A DNA stretch of 44,862 nucleotides from Lachnospiraceae bacterium. Its GTDB lineage: Bacteria > Bacillota > Clostridia > Lachnospirales > Lachnospiraceae. The position numbers and the translations under genes are program-made. The stretch covers positions 1 to 44,862 of the forward strand of contig JAAVAE010000003.1 of assembly GCA_014804245.1 (NCBI GenBank), written 5' to 3'. Under the pieces are notes generated by a model, which searched no databases, had not been told where the DNA came from, and worked only from the letters and a program-made list of their open reading frames with translations. Shown here in pieces: positions 1 to 8,013 of the stretch; the stretch's first letter is position 1; each line of letters opens with the position of its first letter.

Positions 1-150
1 TTAAGCGGTATCGCAGGCGCGATAGAGACAGGGACAAGCCCCATGAATGCAGTAATGGTGTTCCTGACAGGCTGTCTGGTGATGGCAGCATACATAAGGC
101 AGGAGGGATGGGATGTGATTATTGGAAAAATCGAAGGAAAGGAGGAGACA

Positions 151-324
151 ATGAGCGGATTAGAGAGAGAAGAACTGACAAACTTGGCAAAGGGCATGAC
201 GGCGGATGAAATGTGTACCGTGGCAGGGCTCTTACCGGATGATGTGCTCTGGGGAGAAATGCGCAGGAGATTTGATGAAAGAAGCGCACAGGTGGAGAAC
301 GTCAGAAGGGATATAGGTGGTTGA
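151..324 (+). CDS. Small hypothetical early phage protein (57 aa)
   Basis: The function is not recognised. The protein is charged and probably helical. I chose ATG 151 because an ideal ribosome binding site (AAGGAGG, 139-145) precedes it by five bases. The same frame stays open to the left edge of the window, with another ATG at 43 that lacks a ribosome binding site and would add a hydrophobic segment (about residues 4-16). A longer, left-truncated membrane protein is therefore possible. The gene is followed within two bases by another tiny reading frame, as is usual in densely packed early phage operons. Confidence 0.55.
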   Translation: MSGLEREELTNLAKGMTADEMCTVAGLLPDDVLWGEMRRRFDERSAQVENVRRDIGG

Positions 325-326
325 AG

Positions 327-419
327 ATGAACATATGGACAGAAAAAATCCCTGTCAAGACCGCGAATCAGAACAGGGATCAATCACAAGCAAATCAGCT
401 ATTTCTATGCTTAATTTAG
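327..419 (+). CDS. Possible 30-aa phage peptide
   Basis: A short frame starts two bases after the preceding stop, with GGTGG at 316-320 as a weak ribosome binding site. It begins MNIWTEKIPVKT and has no recognisable domain. It overlaps a 7-bp inverted repeat at its 3' end. It is listed because otherwise nothing fills the gap between the flanking genes; it could equally be non-coding. Confidence 0.28.
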   Translation: MNIWTEKIPVKTANQNRDQSQANQLFLCLI

Positions 420-424
420 CATAG
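405..424. repeat. 7-bp perfect inverted repeat
   Basis: CTATGCT (405-411) and AGCATAG (418-424) are exact reverse complements separated by six bases. There is no T-run, so this is not a convincing terminator. It could be a small mRNA hairpin or an operator just upstream of the gene at 441. Confidence 0.35.
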
Positions 425-440
425 GAGAAAGGAAAAGTCA

Positions 441-623
441 ATGGCTATAAATATCAAGAGTGAAGATTTAAAGATAGCATTCGCTGATGAAGGGATCACG
501 CTCTTAAAATCTGACAATATCTGCCTTGGCGGAAAGATACCGCTTCCTGGTGGGGTAGGGATTGTCGTGGAAGAAACGGAACCTTTTCCAAAGGGAGCGG
601 CTGACAGACAGGAGGGATCATGA
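441..623 (+). CDS. Hypothetical early phage protein (60 aa)
   Basis: The function is unknown. The start at 441 is preceded by a purine-rich GGAGAAAGGAAAAG stretch. The protein has an amphipathic N-terminus (MAINIKSEDLKIAF) and a Gly/Pro turn-rich middle. Its stop codon overlaps the start of the next gene in an ATGA arrangement (620-623), so the two are probably translationally coupled. Confidence 0.6.
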   Translation: MAINIKSEDLKIAFADEGITLLKSDNICLGGKIPLPGGVGIVVEETEPFPKGAADRQEGS

Positions 624-700
624 AAATAATCAGATGGCATATAACCGCGGTCATGCTGACCATAGCAGGGAGCCTGCTGATCGCAGCGCTGACCGTGTAG
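620..700 (+). CDS. 26-residue single-pass membrane microprotein
   Basis: The frame is MKIIRWHITAV followed by about 15 hydrophobic residues (MLTIAGSLLIAALTV), which is one short transmembrane helix after a basic start. A good AGGAGG (610-615) lies four bases before the ATG, and the ATG overlaps the previous stop as ATGA. Both features argue for real translation. The function is unknown. Tiny membrane peptides in phage early operons can act on host membrane processes, but nothing here says which. Confidence 0.5.
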   Translation: MKIIRWHITAVMLTIAGSLLIAALTV

Positions 701-711
701 AGAGAGGAGAG

Positions 712-855
712 ATGGATATGGGAGCCAAGATATGCCCCTACTGCGGTGCATATTTAGATCCGGATGAAAAATGCGACTGCCGGGATGAAGACATTGCGAC
801 GTCGCAAAATGAAAAAGACCCTGATGCCGACCAGAGCAAATCAGAGTCCCAGTAA
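712..855 (+). CDS. Small zinc-ribbon protein (47 aa) with IATSQ linker
   Basis: C-P-Y-C-G followed nine residues later by C-D-C suggests a small zinc-binding knuckle. It is followed by a disordered acidic, Ser-rich tail. The start is ATG 712 or ATG 718, because GAGAGGAG ends at about 709. An upstream ATG at 562 in the same frame overlaps two other genes and lacks a ribosome binding site, so it was not used. Residues 28-32 (IATSQ) are encoded by a 14-bp perfect palindrome that recurs in an unrelated gene at 10,953. Confidence 0.55.
   Translation: MDMGAKICPYCGAYLDPDEKCDCRDEDIATSQNEKDPDADQSKSESQ
794..807. repeat. 14-bp palindrome TTGCGACGTCGCAA, copy 1
   Basis: A perfect palindrome inside the disordered tail of the zinc-ribbon gene. 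It reads in frame as part of I-A-T-S-Q. An identical copy, in the same reading frame and also preceded by ACA, is at 10,953-10,966. Confidence 0.8.
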
Positions 856-893
856 CTGTTAAGACCATTATATCACAGAAAGGAAATTATGAA

Positions 894-1367
894 ATGAATG
901 AAATCAGGATTATGATCGAAGGATTAAACGAACTGACAGGAGCAATCAGGGAACTGGCAGGACGTATGCCGGTGCAGGGCGGAGCCCTCTCAGCCCCTGT
1001 CAGCAGCCAGGCGGTGAATGCACCCACCAATACAGTGCCTGTGCAGGCACCGCAGATGCCGCCGGCGGCACCTTTACAGCAGAACATGCCTTTACAGCAG
1101 AGCGTACCGGTACAGCAGAATATGCCTGCCCAGAACGTGCCCCTGCAGCAGGGAATGCCTCCACAGCAGGTACCTACAACAGCGGTGGCACAGGAATACA
1201 CCATAGAACAGCTGCAGGTAGCTGCGGCGGGGCTTACCAGTTCCGGAAAGATGCCGCAGGTGATGGGCATCCTGCAGAGCTTCGGCATACAGGCCATGAC
1301 AGAACTGCAAAAGACCCAGTACGGTGCCTTCGCGGCAGCTTTAAGAGAGGCAGGTGCACAGATCTGA
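894..1367 (+). CDS. Gln/Pro-rich repeat phage protein (157 aa)
   Basis: No known enzymatic domain is visible. Residues 1-25 form an amphipathic helix (MNEIRIMIEGLNELTGAIR). Residues about 30-100 are a low-complexity Pro/Gln/Met repeat. The C-terminal 55 residues are helical (begins YTIEQLQVAAAGL). It sits directly before the DUF2800 nuclease gene, overlapping it by one base (TGATG), so a role in the same replication/recombination complex is plausible, perhaps as a scaffold. That is inference. The start has a moderate AGAAAGGAA ribosome binding site. Confidence 0.75.
   Translation: MNEIRIMIEGLNELTGAIRELAGRMPVQGGALSAPVSSQAVNAPTNTVPVQAPQMPPAAPLQQNMPLQQSVPVQQNMPAQNVPLQQGMPPQQVPTTAVAQEYTIEQLQVAAAGLTSSGKMPQVMGILQSFGIQAMTELQKTQYGAFAAALREAGAQI
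1071..1175 (+). repeat. In-gene tandem repeat, ~18-bp period
   Basis: There are six imperfect units of 18 bp (one of 15 bp), each of the form CC-x-x-x-x-CAGCAG-x6. They encode a Pro-x-Gln-Gln-x-Met/Val hexapeptide and lie within the Gln/Pro-rich protein. Copy number could vary by replication slippage. Confidence 0.8.
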
Positions 1368-2608
1368 TGGGAAAGAAAAAGGAGAGGGACCACGCACTGC
1401 TCTCGGCATCCAGTGCAAAGAAATGGATACACTGCCCGCCGTCTGCAAGGCTGGAGGATTCCCTTCCGGACAAGGAATCCATTTACGCAAAAGAAGGGAC
1501 CCTGGCACACAGTATCTGTGAGCTGAAGCTCTCAAAGCTGTTCACGGATAAGAACATGACGGAACGCACTTATAAAGGCAGGATGAAAAAGCTCCAGGAT
1601 AATGAACTGTACCAGCCGGAGATGGAAGGATATGCAGACGAATATGCGGACTATGTTTCCAGCATCGCTTTCGGTTTTCCTGCCACGCCTTTCATAGCGG
1701 TGGAAAAGAGGCTCGATTACAGCCCCTGGGCTCCGGAGGGGTTCGGGACCGGGGACTGTATCATCATATACGGAAAGGATCTTCATGTCATTGATTTCAA
1801 ATACGGGAAAGGGATACCGGTAAAAGCAGAAGGTAATTATCAGATGGCACTGTATGGCCTGGGGGCTTACAACGAGTATGGGATGTTGTTCGGCATAGAG
1901 AACGTGCATTTCCATATCGTCCAGCCCCGGATACCCAATTTCTCTTCGTGGAGCACCAGCCTTAATGAACTGCTCGTGTGGGGAGAGAAGGTGGTAAAGC
2001 CGGCGGCAGAAAAAGCCTTCAGGGGAGAAGGAGAGTTCCGGCCTGCAGATTACTGTAACGGGGATAAAGAAAATTACTGCATGGACGGGTTCTGTAAGGC
2101 TTATGGAAGATGCCGTGCGACCGCGGATAAGAACATGGACCTGTTTAAAGAGGCATGGAATAAGGAGAGAAACGAGAGGAAGCTCCCGCCCCTGCTCTCA
2201 TGGGAGGAGGTAGGACAGCTCCTGAAAAAAGCGATGTTCCTAAAAAGCTGGGTGGAAAATCTTGAAAAGCTGTCCCTCGACAGAATCGTATCCGGAGGGG
2301 AGGTCCCGGGCTGGAAGATCATAGAAGGGCGGAGCAACCGCATCCTGTCTAATCCCGACACTGCATTCAAAGAACTTATGGACGTGGGTTATGATGAGGC
2401 AGTGCTCTATGATAAGAAGCCGGTTCCTCTGGGCACACTGGAGAAACTGGTCAACAAGGAGGATAAGGGCATTCTTGCCAGATATACCATCAAGCCGCAG
2501 GGGAAGCCCACGCTGGCGCCGGAGGATGATGCACGTCCTGCAATGGTACTGGAAAGGGTGTCTGCAGAAGAAGCCTTTGGCGGTGAAAATTCATATAAGG
2601 AGGAGTAG
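1367..2608 (+). CDS. DUF2800 family phage protein, PD-(D/E)XK nuclease-like
   Basis: A 413-residue protein of the DUF2800 type. The opening HALLSASSAKKWIHCPPSARL matches the N-terminus seen in this family. D130 (in GTGDC) followed by D143-F-K145 on a predicted strand resembles the active site of RecB/Cas4-like PD-(D/E)XK nucleases. A cluster of four cysteines (C-N-G-D... C-M-D-G-F-C... G-R-C, about residues 230-250) could bind a metal or an iron-sulfur cluster, as in AddB/Cas4 nucleases. It is probably a phage recombination/replication nuclease that works with the ssDNA-binding protein next door. The last residues (SAEEAFGGENSY, 399-410) closely match a motif in that neighbour. Confidence 0.88.
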   Translation: MGKKKERDHALLSASSAKKWIHCPPSARLEDSLPDKESIYAKEGTLAHSICELKLSKLFTDKNMTERTYKGRMKKLQDNELYQPEMEGYADEYADYVSSIAFGFPATPFIAVEKRLDYSPWAPEGFGTGDCIIIYGKDLHVIDFKYGKGIPVKAEGNYQMALYGLGAYNEYGMLFGIENVHFHIVQPRIPNFSSWSTSLNELLVWGEKVVKPAAEKAFRGEGEFRPADYCNGDKENYCMDGFCKAYGRCRATADKNMDLFKEAWNKERNERKLPPLLSWEEVGQLLKKAMFLKSWVENLEKLSLDRIVSGGEVPGWKIIEGRSNRILSNPDTAFKELMDVGYDEAVLYDKKPVPLGTLEKLVNKEDKGILARYTIKPQGKPTLAPEDDARPAMVLERVSAEEAFGGENSYKEE

Positions 2609-2613
2609 AGATT

Positions 2614-3354
2614 ATGGCAATCACAACAGGTAAGGTAAGGGCAAGCTATATACATATCTTTCAGCCCAGGGTCCCGGAAAACGGGGGAGATCCCAAATTT
2701 TCGGTGACGCTGCTTATACCCAAAACAGATACGCTGACCCTGAATGCCATTTTTGCAGAGATTGAGAAAGCAAAGCAGGAAGGGGCACAGAAAGCATTTA
2801 ACGGGAATGTACCGCCCATGTGTAAGATCCCCATTTATGACGGTGACGGATTCCGCCCCAGCGGGGAAGCTTTTGGGGAAGAATGCAGGGGATGCATGGT
2901 AATGACAGCATCAGCCAAAAATCAGCCGGTAATCGTCGACCTGAACATGCAGAATATCATCAACCCGGCAGAGGTGTACAGCGGATGCTACATACGCGCG
3001 AACATCAATTTCTTTGCCTATAACAGCAATGGGAACAAAGGCATCGGGTGCGGACTCAATGCAGTGCAGAAGATTGAAGACGGGGAGCCGCTGACGATGC
3101 GCATCTCCGCGGAAGAGGCTTTCGGTGGCAGTAATGCCTATACAGGGATGCCGATGCAGAATACAGGCACCGGCAGCTATGCCGGGATGCCTATACAGAA
3201 CATGGGCACAAATGCAATGCCCGGATCGTGGGCTACGGGAGGGCAGCCGGTGCAGCAGATGGCACAGCAGACATTCCCCGGCATGCCGGCACAGCAGATC
3301 GATCCGATTACCGGAAAGCCTATGTTGTACGGAGGAGTGATGGGAATCCAATGA
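2614..3354 (+). CDS. DUF2815 family, phage ssDNA-binding protein
   Basis: A 246-residue protein of the DUF2815 type. It has an OB-fold-like N-terminal two thirds (begins MAITTGKVRASYIHIFQP) and a disordered Gly/Met/Gln-rich tail from about residue 175. The family is taken to bind single-stranded DNA in phage replication and recombination. The start is well supported: AAGGAGGAG (2598-2606) lies seven bases upstream. Residues about 165-176 (SAEEAFGGSNAY) mirror the end of the DUF2800 protein. Its stop overlaps the polymerase start (ATGA, 3351-3354). Confidence 0.88.
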   Translation: MAITTGKVRASYIHIFQPRVPENGGDPKFSVTLLIPKTDTLTLNAIFAEIEKAKQEGAQKAFNGNVPPMCKIPIYDGDGFRPSGEAFGEECRGCMVMTASAKNQPVIVDLNMQNIINPAEVYSGCYIRANINFFAYNSNGNKGIGCGLNAVQKIEDGEPLTMRISAEEAFGGSNAYTGMPMQNTGTGSYAGMPIQNMGTNAMPGSWATGGQPVQQMAQQTFPGMPAQQIDPITGKPMLYGGVMGIQ

Positions 3355-5315
3355 GAACCCTGCATATAGACCTTGAAACCTATTCAGATATCGATATCAA
3401 AAAAGCCGGGCTGTACAGATACGTGCAGTCCCCGGCTTTTGAAATACTCCTATTGGCATATTCTTACGATTATGAACCTGTCCGGATCATTGACGTAGCT
3501 GCAGGAGAACAGATACCACAGGAGATCATACGGGACCTTGACGACCCGGATGTGAAGAAAGTGGCTCATAATGCAGCCTTTGAGATAAACTGCTTAAGCA
3601 GATTTTATAAGACTGAGATCTACCAGTGGCACTGTACCATGGTCCATGCCTATTACTGCGGACTTCCCGGACAGCTCGGGCAGCTGGGGAAAGCGCTCGG
3701 GCTTTCAGAGAATAAGCGGAAGATGGCAGTCGGCAGCCAGCTGATCCGGTACTTCTGTATTCCCTGCGCGCCTACAAAGACCAATTACGGCAGGACAAGG
3801 AATCACTGGTACCACGACAGGAAAAAGTGGGAGCTGTTCAAATCCTACTGTATCCGTGATGTGGAAACGGAGATGGAAATACATAAGATACTGGAACAGC
3901 ATCCCCTGCCGGAATCAGAGCATGCGAACTGGGTTCTGGACCAGTTCATCAACCTGACGGGCGTACAGATGGACAGGGATCTGATAGAAGGGGCTCTCTT
4001 CATCTCCGGACAGACAAGGGAAAGACTGTCAGGAATGGCCAGGAGCCTTACGGGGCTTGACAATCCCAACAGTGTGTCACAGCTGAAGCAGTGGATCATG
4101 GATAACTCGGAACTTGAGATTGAAAGCCTCAATAAACAGACCGTTGCGGAAGTGCTTGCGGATAAGGAGGGAAAGGAACTTATCAAGGACGTGCTCAGGA
4201 TCAGGCAGGAACTGGGAAAGACCTCGGTAAAGAAGTATGAAGCCATGCAGACCTGCATGTGCGGGGACGGACGCATTCGGGGGCTCCTGCAGTTTTACGG
4301 CGCAAACCGTACAGGCAGATGGGCGGGCAGGCTGGTGCAGGTACAGAATCTTCCGCGGAATTATATAGGAACACTGGACACGGCGAGGGAACTGGTAAAG
4401 AAAAGGCAGACAGATGCAGTAAAGCTTATCTATGGAAACGTGCCTGATACCCTTTCCCAGCTGATAAGGACAGCGTTCATCCCCGGAAAGGGAAATAAAT
4501 TCCTGGTGGCTGACTTCTCAGCCATAGAAGCGCGGGTGCTGTCATGGCTTGCAGGAGAGCAGTGGCGCCTGGATGTGTTCCGCACCCATGGGAAGATCTA
4601 TGAGGCGTCCGCCTCGGCAATGTTCGGAGTCGACATCAATCTTATAAAGAAAGGAAACCCGGAATATGAGCTCCGCGGCAAAGGCAAGATTGCAGAACTT
4701 GCGCTGGGATACCAGGGCGGAAAGGGATCCCTTATCTCCATGGGAGCCCTAAGGATGGGGCTTGGTGAAGAGGAACTTCCGGACATCGTGAAAAGATGGA
4801 GGGGGAGCAATCAGAGGATCGTGGATTTCTGGTATGCAGTGGAGCGTTATGCGCTGGAGACAGTGCAGTATGGAGTACTCAACTATATGCCCTGCGGCAT
4901 CTCCTTTGACAGGGATGAGGATTACCTGATCATATGCCTGCCGAGCGGCAGGAACCTTTACTACTATAAGCCGGAGATACGGCTGAATGACCTTGGCAGG
5001 GATGCCATACACTTCCAGGGAGTGGACCAGAAGACCAAGAAATGGGGATATATATCCACCTATGGCGGAAAGCTTACAGAAAATATCGTCCAGGCAGTCG
5101 CAAGGGACCTCCTTGCTAATGCGATGATGAACCTGTACCGTGCAGGGTACTGTATCAACTTCCACATCCACGATGAAGTGATACTGGAAGTTCCCAAAGA
5201 CTCAGAGAAGAATCTTGACGAAGCCATCGCCCTTATGTGCAGGCTCCCCGGATGGGCAGCCGGGCTCCCGTTAAATGCAGCCGGATTCGAGTCTGATTAT
5301 TATATGAAAGATTAA
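3351..5315 (+). CDS. Phage family A DNA polymerase
   Basis: A 654-residue PolA-type replicative polymerase. An N-terminal 3'-5' exonuclease-like domain shows H-I-D7-L-E9, HNAAFE near residue 82 and D170 in CIRDVE. The polymerase domain shows motif A at D388 (DFSAIEARVLSWL), motif B from R442 (RGKGKIAELALGYQGG) and motif C H607-D608-E609. All catalytic carboxylates are present. The start is ATG 3351 (MRTLHIDLET); it overlaps the previous stop, and GGAGGAG lies 13 bases upstream, rather far. An upstream in-frame ATG at 3228 lies inside the previous gene and was rejected. It presumably replicates the phage with the downstream primase-helicase. Confidence 0.95.
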   Translation: MRTLHIDLETYSDIDIKKAGLYRYVQSPAFEILLLAYSYDYEPVRIIDVAAGEQIPQEIIRDLDDPDVKKVAHNAAFEINCLSRFYKTEIYQWHCTMVHAYYCGLPGQLGQLGKALGLSENKRKMAVGSQLIRYFCIPCAPTKTNYGRTRNHWYHDRKKWELFKSYCIRDVETEMEIHKILEQHPLPESEHANWVLDQFINLTGVQMDRDLIEGALFISGQTRERLSGMARSLTGLDNPNSVSQLKQWIMDNSELEIESLNKQTVAEVLADKEGKELIKDVLRIRQELGKTSVKKYEAMQTCMCGDGRIRGLLQFYGANRTGRWAGRLVQVQNLPRNYIGTLDTARELVKKRQTDAVKLIYGNVPDTLSQLIRTAFIPGKGNKFLVADFSAIEARVLSWLAGEQWRLDVFRTHGKIYEASASAMFGVDINLIKKGNPEYELRGKGKIAELALGYQGGKGSLISMGALRMGLGEEELPDIVKRWRGSNQRIVDFWYAVERYALETVQYGVLNYMPCGISFDRDEDYLIICLPSGRNLYYYKPEIRLNDLGRDAIHFQGVDQKTKKWGYISTYGGKLTENIVQAVARDLLANAMMNLYRAGYCINFHIHDEVILEVPKDSEKNLDEAIALMCRLPGWAAGLPLNAAGFESDYYMKD

Positions 5316-5334
5316 ACAGGGGGGGATAAACGCG

Positions 5335-7761
5335 ATGCAGTTTGACAGAATGATAAAAATAACTACCGGGACCAGCAGAAAGGCAACTGTCTGGAATGGA
5401 CAGGAAATGTACTGGTCGGATTTCATACAGAAACTCTGCAGACCGGTAAGGACGCAGGAAAGCTTCAGCGAATATAAGTCCCTCCCGAAAACAGAACAGG
5501 ATAAGCTGAAAGATATTGGGGGATTCGTGGGCGGTGCCCTGACGGGACCACGGCGTAAAAATGAAAATGCCGGGGAGAGGCATCTGATCACCCTGGATGC
5601 AGATACCATAGAGCCGGGAGGCACCCAGAGAGTGCTCAATACCGTTTCGGGGTTAGGATGCGCCTATGTTGTCTACTCCACCAGGAAACACGAAGGGGCG
5701 GCACCAAGGATGCGCATCATCATTCCGCTGGATACACCGTGCAGCCCCGATGAGTATGAGCCGGTCGCCAGGAGGCTTGCGAGCTTCATTGATATGAGGA
5801 TATTCGATCCGACTACTTTTGAACCGGTCCGGCTGATGTACTGGCCCAGCTGCAGTGCAGATAGCGAATATGTCTTCCTGTATGAGGATAAACCTTTCCT
5901 GTCAAGGGACGGGATGCTCTCTACCTATAAGGACTGGAAGAACGTTGCAGAGTGGCCGGAGGTGCCGGGGGCTTCAAAGATACGTGACAGATCAGCAAAG
6001 AAGCAGGGGGATCCGCTGGAAAAAAGAGGGATCGTAGGAGCTTTCTGCAAGAATTTCTCCATAGAGGAGGCAATGGAACAGTTCATCCCGGGAATGTATG
6101 AGTCTACTGCCGACCCGGGACGCTTCACCTATACGGAAGGGAGCACTGTAGGCGGTGCCGTGCTGTATGAAGGCGGGAAATTCCTCTACAGCCACCATGC
6201 CACGGATCCTTGTTCCGGAAAGCTGGTAAACGCTTTCGATCTGGTAAGGCTCCACCTGTTCGGTGAGGAAGATGATGAAGCAAAGCCGGATACCCCGGCT
6301 GGGAATCTTCCATCCTTTAAAGCCATGTGCCAGTTCGCATCCGAGATCCCGGCTGTATCGGAGATGATGGCCAGGGAAAGGTATGAGAATGCCATAAGCA
6401 GCTTTTCCGGGGACGCATCAGGGCAGGAGCCGGCAGACCCTTCCTGGGTGCTGAAGCTGCAGACGAATAAACAGACCGGGGATTTTCTTAACACGATACA
6501 GAATGTACAGCTGATACTGGGGAATGACCCCAGGCTTGCGGGAAGGGTGTACCATGACGAAATGTCAGGAAGGGCAATGGTCTGCGCCCCGCTTCCATGG
6601 GAACAGCAGACTTACCCCTACAGGGAGAGGCAGTGGAAGGATGAGGACGATGCCGGGCTCAGGAGCTATCTGGAGCTGGTCTATCAGATCACAGGTAAGG
6701 AGCGCATCCTGGACGGGTTCGCAGTGTTCGCAATGAACCACAGGGTGCATAAACTGAGGGACTATCTTCTGGGCATGCAGTGGGACGGGATACCGAGGGT
6801 GGACACGCTGCTGATTGATTATTTCGGCGCGGAAGACAATCCCTATGTCAGGGAAGCCATACGCAAGACCCTTGTGGGGGCAGTGGCGAGGATATTATGT
6901 CCCGGCATAAAGTTCGACACCATGCTGATCCTGTCGGGAAGACAGGGGATAGGAAAGAGCACCTTCTTCCGGTATCTGGGGATGGACTGGTATTCAGATT
7001 CCCTCTGCACCTTTGAAGGAAAAGATGCGGCAGAACTGCTGCAGGGATACTGGCTCATAGAAGCAGGGGAACTGACTGGAATGACGAAATCTGAAATGAA
7101 TTCCGTAAAGCAGTTCCTGAGCAAATGTGATGACGTGTACAGGGCAGCATATGGGAGAAGGACAGAAAAGCATTTAAGGCAGTGCATCATCGTGGGGACC
7201 ACGAATGAAACTGAATTCCTGAAGGATTATACAGGCAACAGGCGGTTCTGGCCGGTAGATCTGGGTCTGCATCCGCACAGGAAGAACCTGTGGAAGGATA
7301 TGCCGGCAGAGATTCCCCAGATATGGGCGGAAGCCGTGATGATGTTCCGTCTGGGGGAGCCGCTGATACTGTCTGCAGAAGCAGAGAAAATGGCAGAAGG
7401 CGTGCAGGATGAACACAGGGAGACATCTTATTCGGAAGGTGTCATCGTGGAATTCCTGGAAAAGAAGGTACCGCTTGACTGGTATAAGAAGAGCCTCTAT
7501 GAACGCAGGAACTGGCTGGATTCAGAATTCAACCAGAAGCAGGTGAGTGGGGACCAGCTGATGTACAGGGACAGGATATGCGCATTCGAGATATGGAATG
7601 AATGCTTTAAGATGCCCGGCTACAGCAGGATGCGGAAATCAGACTCGAAGGAGATCAACAGTATTCTGGAAAGGCTCCCGGGATGGGAAAGGCAGAAGAC
7701 CGGCATACGTTTTGGGGGAGAGTACGGATCGCAGAGGGGATTTATAAGAAGAAACAATTAG
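5335..7761 (+). CDS. Primase-helicase, VapE family with AEP-like N-terminus
   Basis: An 808-residue protein. The N-terminal third looks like an archaeo-eukaryotic primase: D88-A-D90 on a strand, then Y114-STRKH119, then an R-M-R-I-I-I-P-L-D strand. The C-terminal half is a virulence-associated-E type ATPase/helicase: Walker A around G535 to K541-S (GRQGIGKS), a W-L-I-E-A-G-E-L Walker B-like strand, and an I-I-V-G-T-T-N-E sensor with the typical NRRFWP motif. It should prime and unwind DNA for the adjacent family A polymerase. The start at 5335 follows an AGGGGGGG tract; ATG 5350 is an alternative. The candidate origin follows immediately downstream. Confidence 0.93.
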   Translation: MQFDRMIKITTGTSRKATVWNGQEMYWSDFIQKLCRPVRTQESFSEYKSLPKTEQDKLKDIGGFVGGALTGPRRKNENAGERHLITLDADTIEPGGTQRVLNTVSGLGCAYVVYSTRKHEGAAPRMRIIIPLDTPCSPDEYEPVARRLASFIDMRIFDPTTFEPVRLMYWPSCSADSEYVFLYEDKPFLSRDGMLSTYKDWKNVAEWPEVPGASKIRDRSAKKQGDPLEKRGIVGAFCKNFSIEEAMEQFIPGMYESTADPGRFTYTEGSTVGGAVLYEGGKFLYSHHATDPCSGKLVNAFDLVRLHLFGEEDDEAKPDTPAGNLPSFKAMCQFASEIPAVSEMMARERYENAISSFSGDASGQEPADPSWVLKLQTNKQTGDFLNTIQNVQLILGNDPRLAGRVYHDEMSGRAMVCAPLPWEQQTYPYRERQWKDEDDAGLRSYLELVYQITGKERILDGFAVFAMNHRVHKLRDYLLGMQWDGIPRVDTLLIDYFGAEDNPYVREAIRKTLVGAVARILCPGIKFDTMLILSGRQGIGKSTFFRYLGMDWYSDSLCTFEGKDAAELLQGYWLIEAGELTGMTKSEMNSVKQFLSKCDDVYRAAYGRRTEKHLRQCIIVGTTNETEFLKDYTGNRRFWPVDLGLHPHRKNLWKDMPAEIPQIWAEAVMMFRLGEPLILSAEAEKMAEGVQDEHRETSYSEGVIVEFLEKKVPLDWYKKSLYERRNWLDSEFNQKQVSGDQLMYRDRICAFEIWNECFKMPGYSRMRKSDSKEINSILERLPGWERQKTGIRFGGEYGSQRGFIRRNN

Positions 7762-7763
7762 GG

Positions 7764-7895
7764 TGTAAACATTCTTTTTGAGGAAAAATGTTTACAAAGG
7801 AAATGTAAACATGTGAACAGCAGAAAACATTCATATGTTGACGCATAAAGCCGCATGGATGCTGGTGAAAAGGGTATTTGTAAACATGTAAACAT
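7764..7895. repeat. Iteron-like cluster of TGTAAACAT (five copies)
   Basis: Exact TGTAAACAT copies lie at 7764-7772, 7804-7812, 7879-7887 and 7887-7895 (tandem, sharing one T), with an inverted copy at 7788-7796. The first and inverted copies form a 10-bp stem (7764-7773 with 7787-7796). Related partial copies (AAACATTC, GTGAACA) lie between. They follow the primase-helicase gene and fill a non-coding stretch. This arrangement fits a phage replication origin or a multi-site operator. Confidence 0.7.
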
Positions 7896-7928
7896 TCTTC
7901 TTATACGAAATAAAAATATAAAGGTAAT

Positions 7929-7981
7929 AAGGGTATATATACCCCCTGATACCCTTGTACGCGTAATATATACACGCGTAC
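7929..7981. repeat. Nested palindromes before VRR-NUC gene
   Basis: A 14-bp perfect palindrome, GGGTATATATACCC, lies at 7931-7944. It is followed by an 8-bp inverted repeat, GTACGCGT (7957-7964) and ACGCGTAC (7974-7981), around an AT-rich 9-base spacer. AAGGGTAT also occurs at 7870-7877 and 7929-7936, and inverted at 7949-7956. Together with the iterons just upstream, this makes 7762-8013 the most structured non-coding DNA in the early region. It could be an AT-rich unwinding element, an operator pair, or both. Confidence 0.7.
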
Positions 7982-8013
7982 GCACGCGAGAGAGAATGTT
8001 TCAGGAGGGTGAA

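Noticed and set aside
416-868. Long minus-strand open frame across the small early genes
   Set aside because: It overlaps several plus-strand frames with good ribosome binding sites and encodes no recognisable protein. Other long minus-strand frames, such as 887-1510 and 9216-9833, are rejected for the same reason.
1071-1175. CRISPR-like short repeats
   Set aside because: The 18-bp repeats have no unique spacers and encode a continuous Pro-Gln repeat in frame. No CRISPR array or cas gene was found anywhere in the window.
3228-3350. Earlier start of the DNA polymerase gene
   Set aside because: It lies within the DUF2815 gene in another frame; the exonuclease domain starts at ATG 3351.
7855-8013. 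N-terminal extension of the VRR-NUC gene from ATG 7855
   Set aside because: The extension would run through the iterons and palindromes, while AGGAGG precedes ATG 8014, where homology begins.
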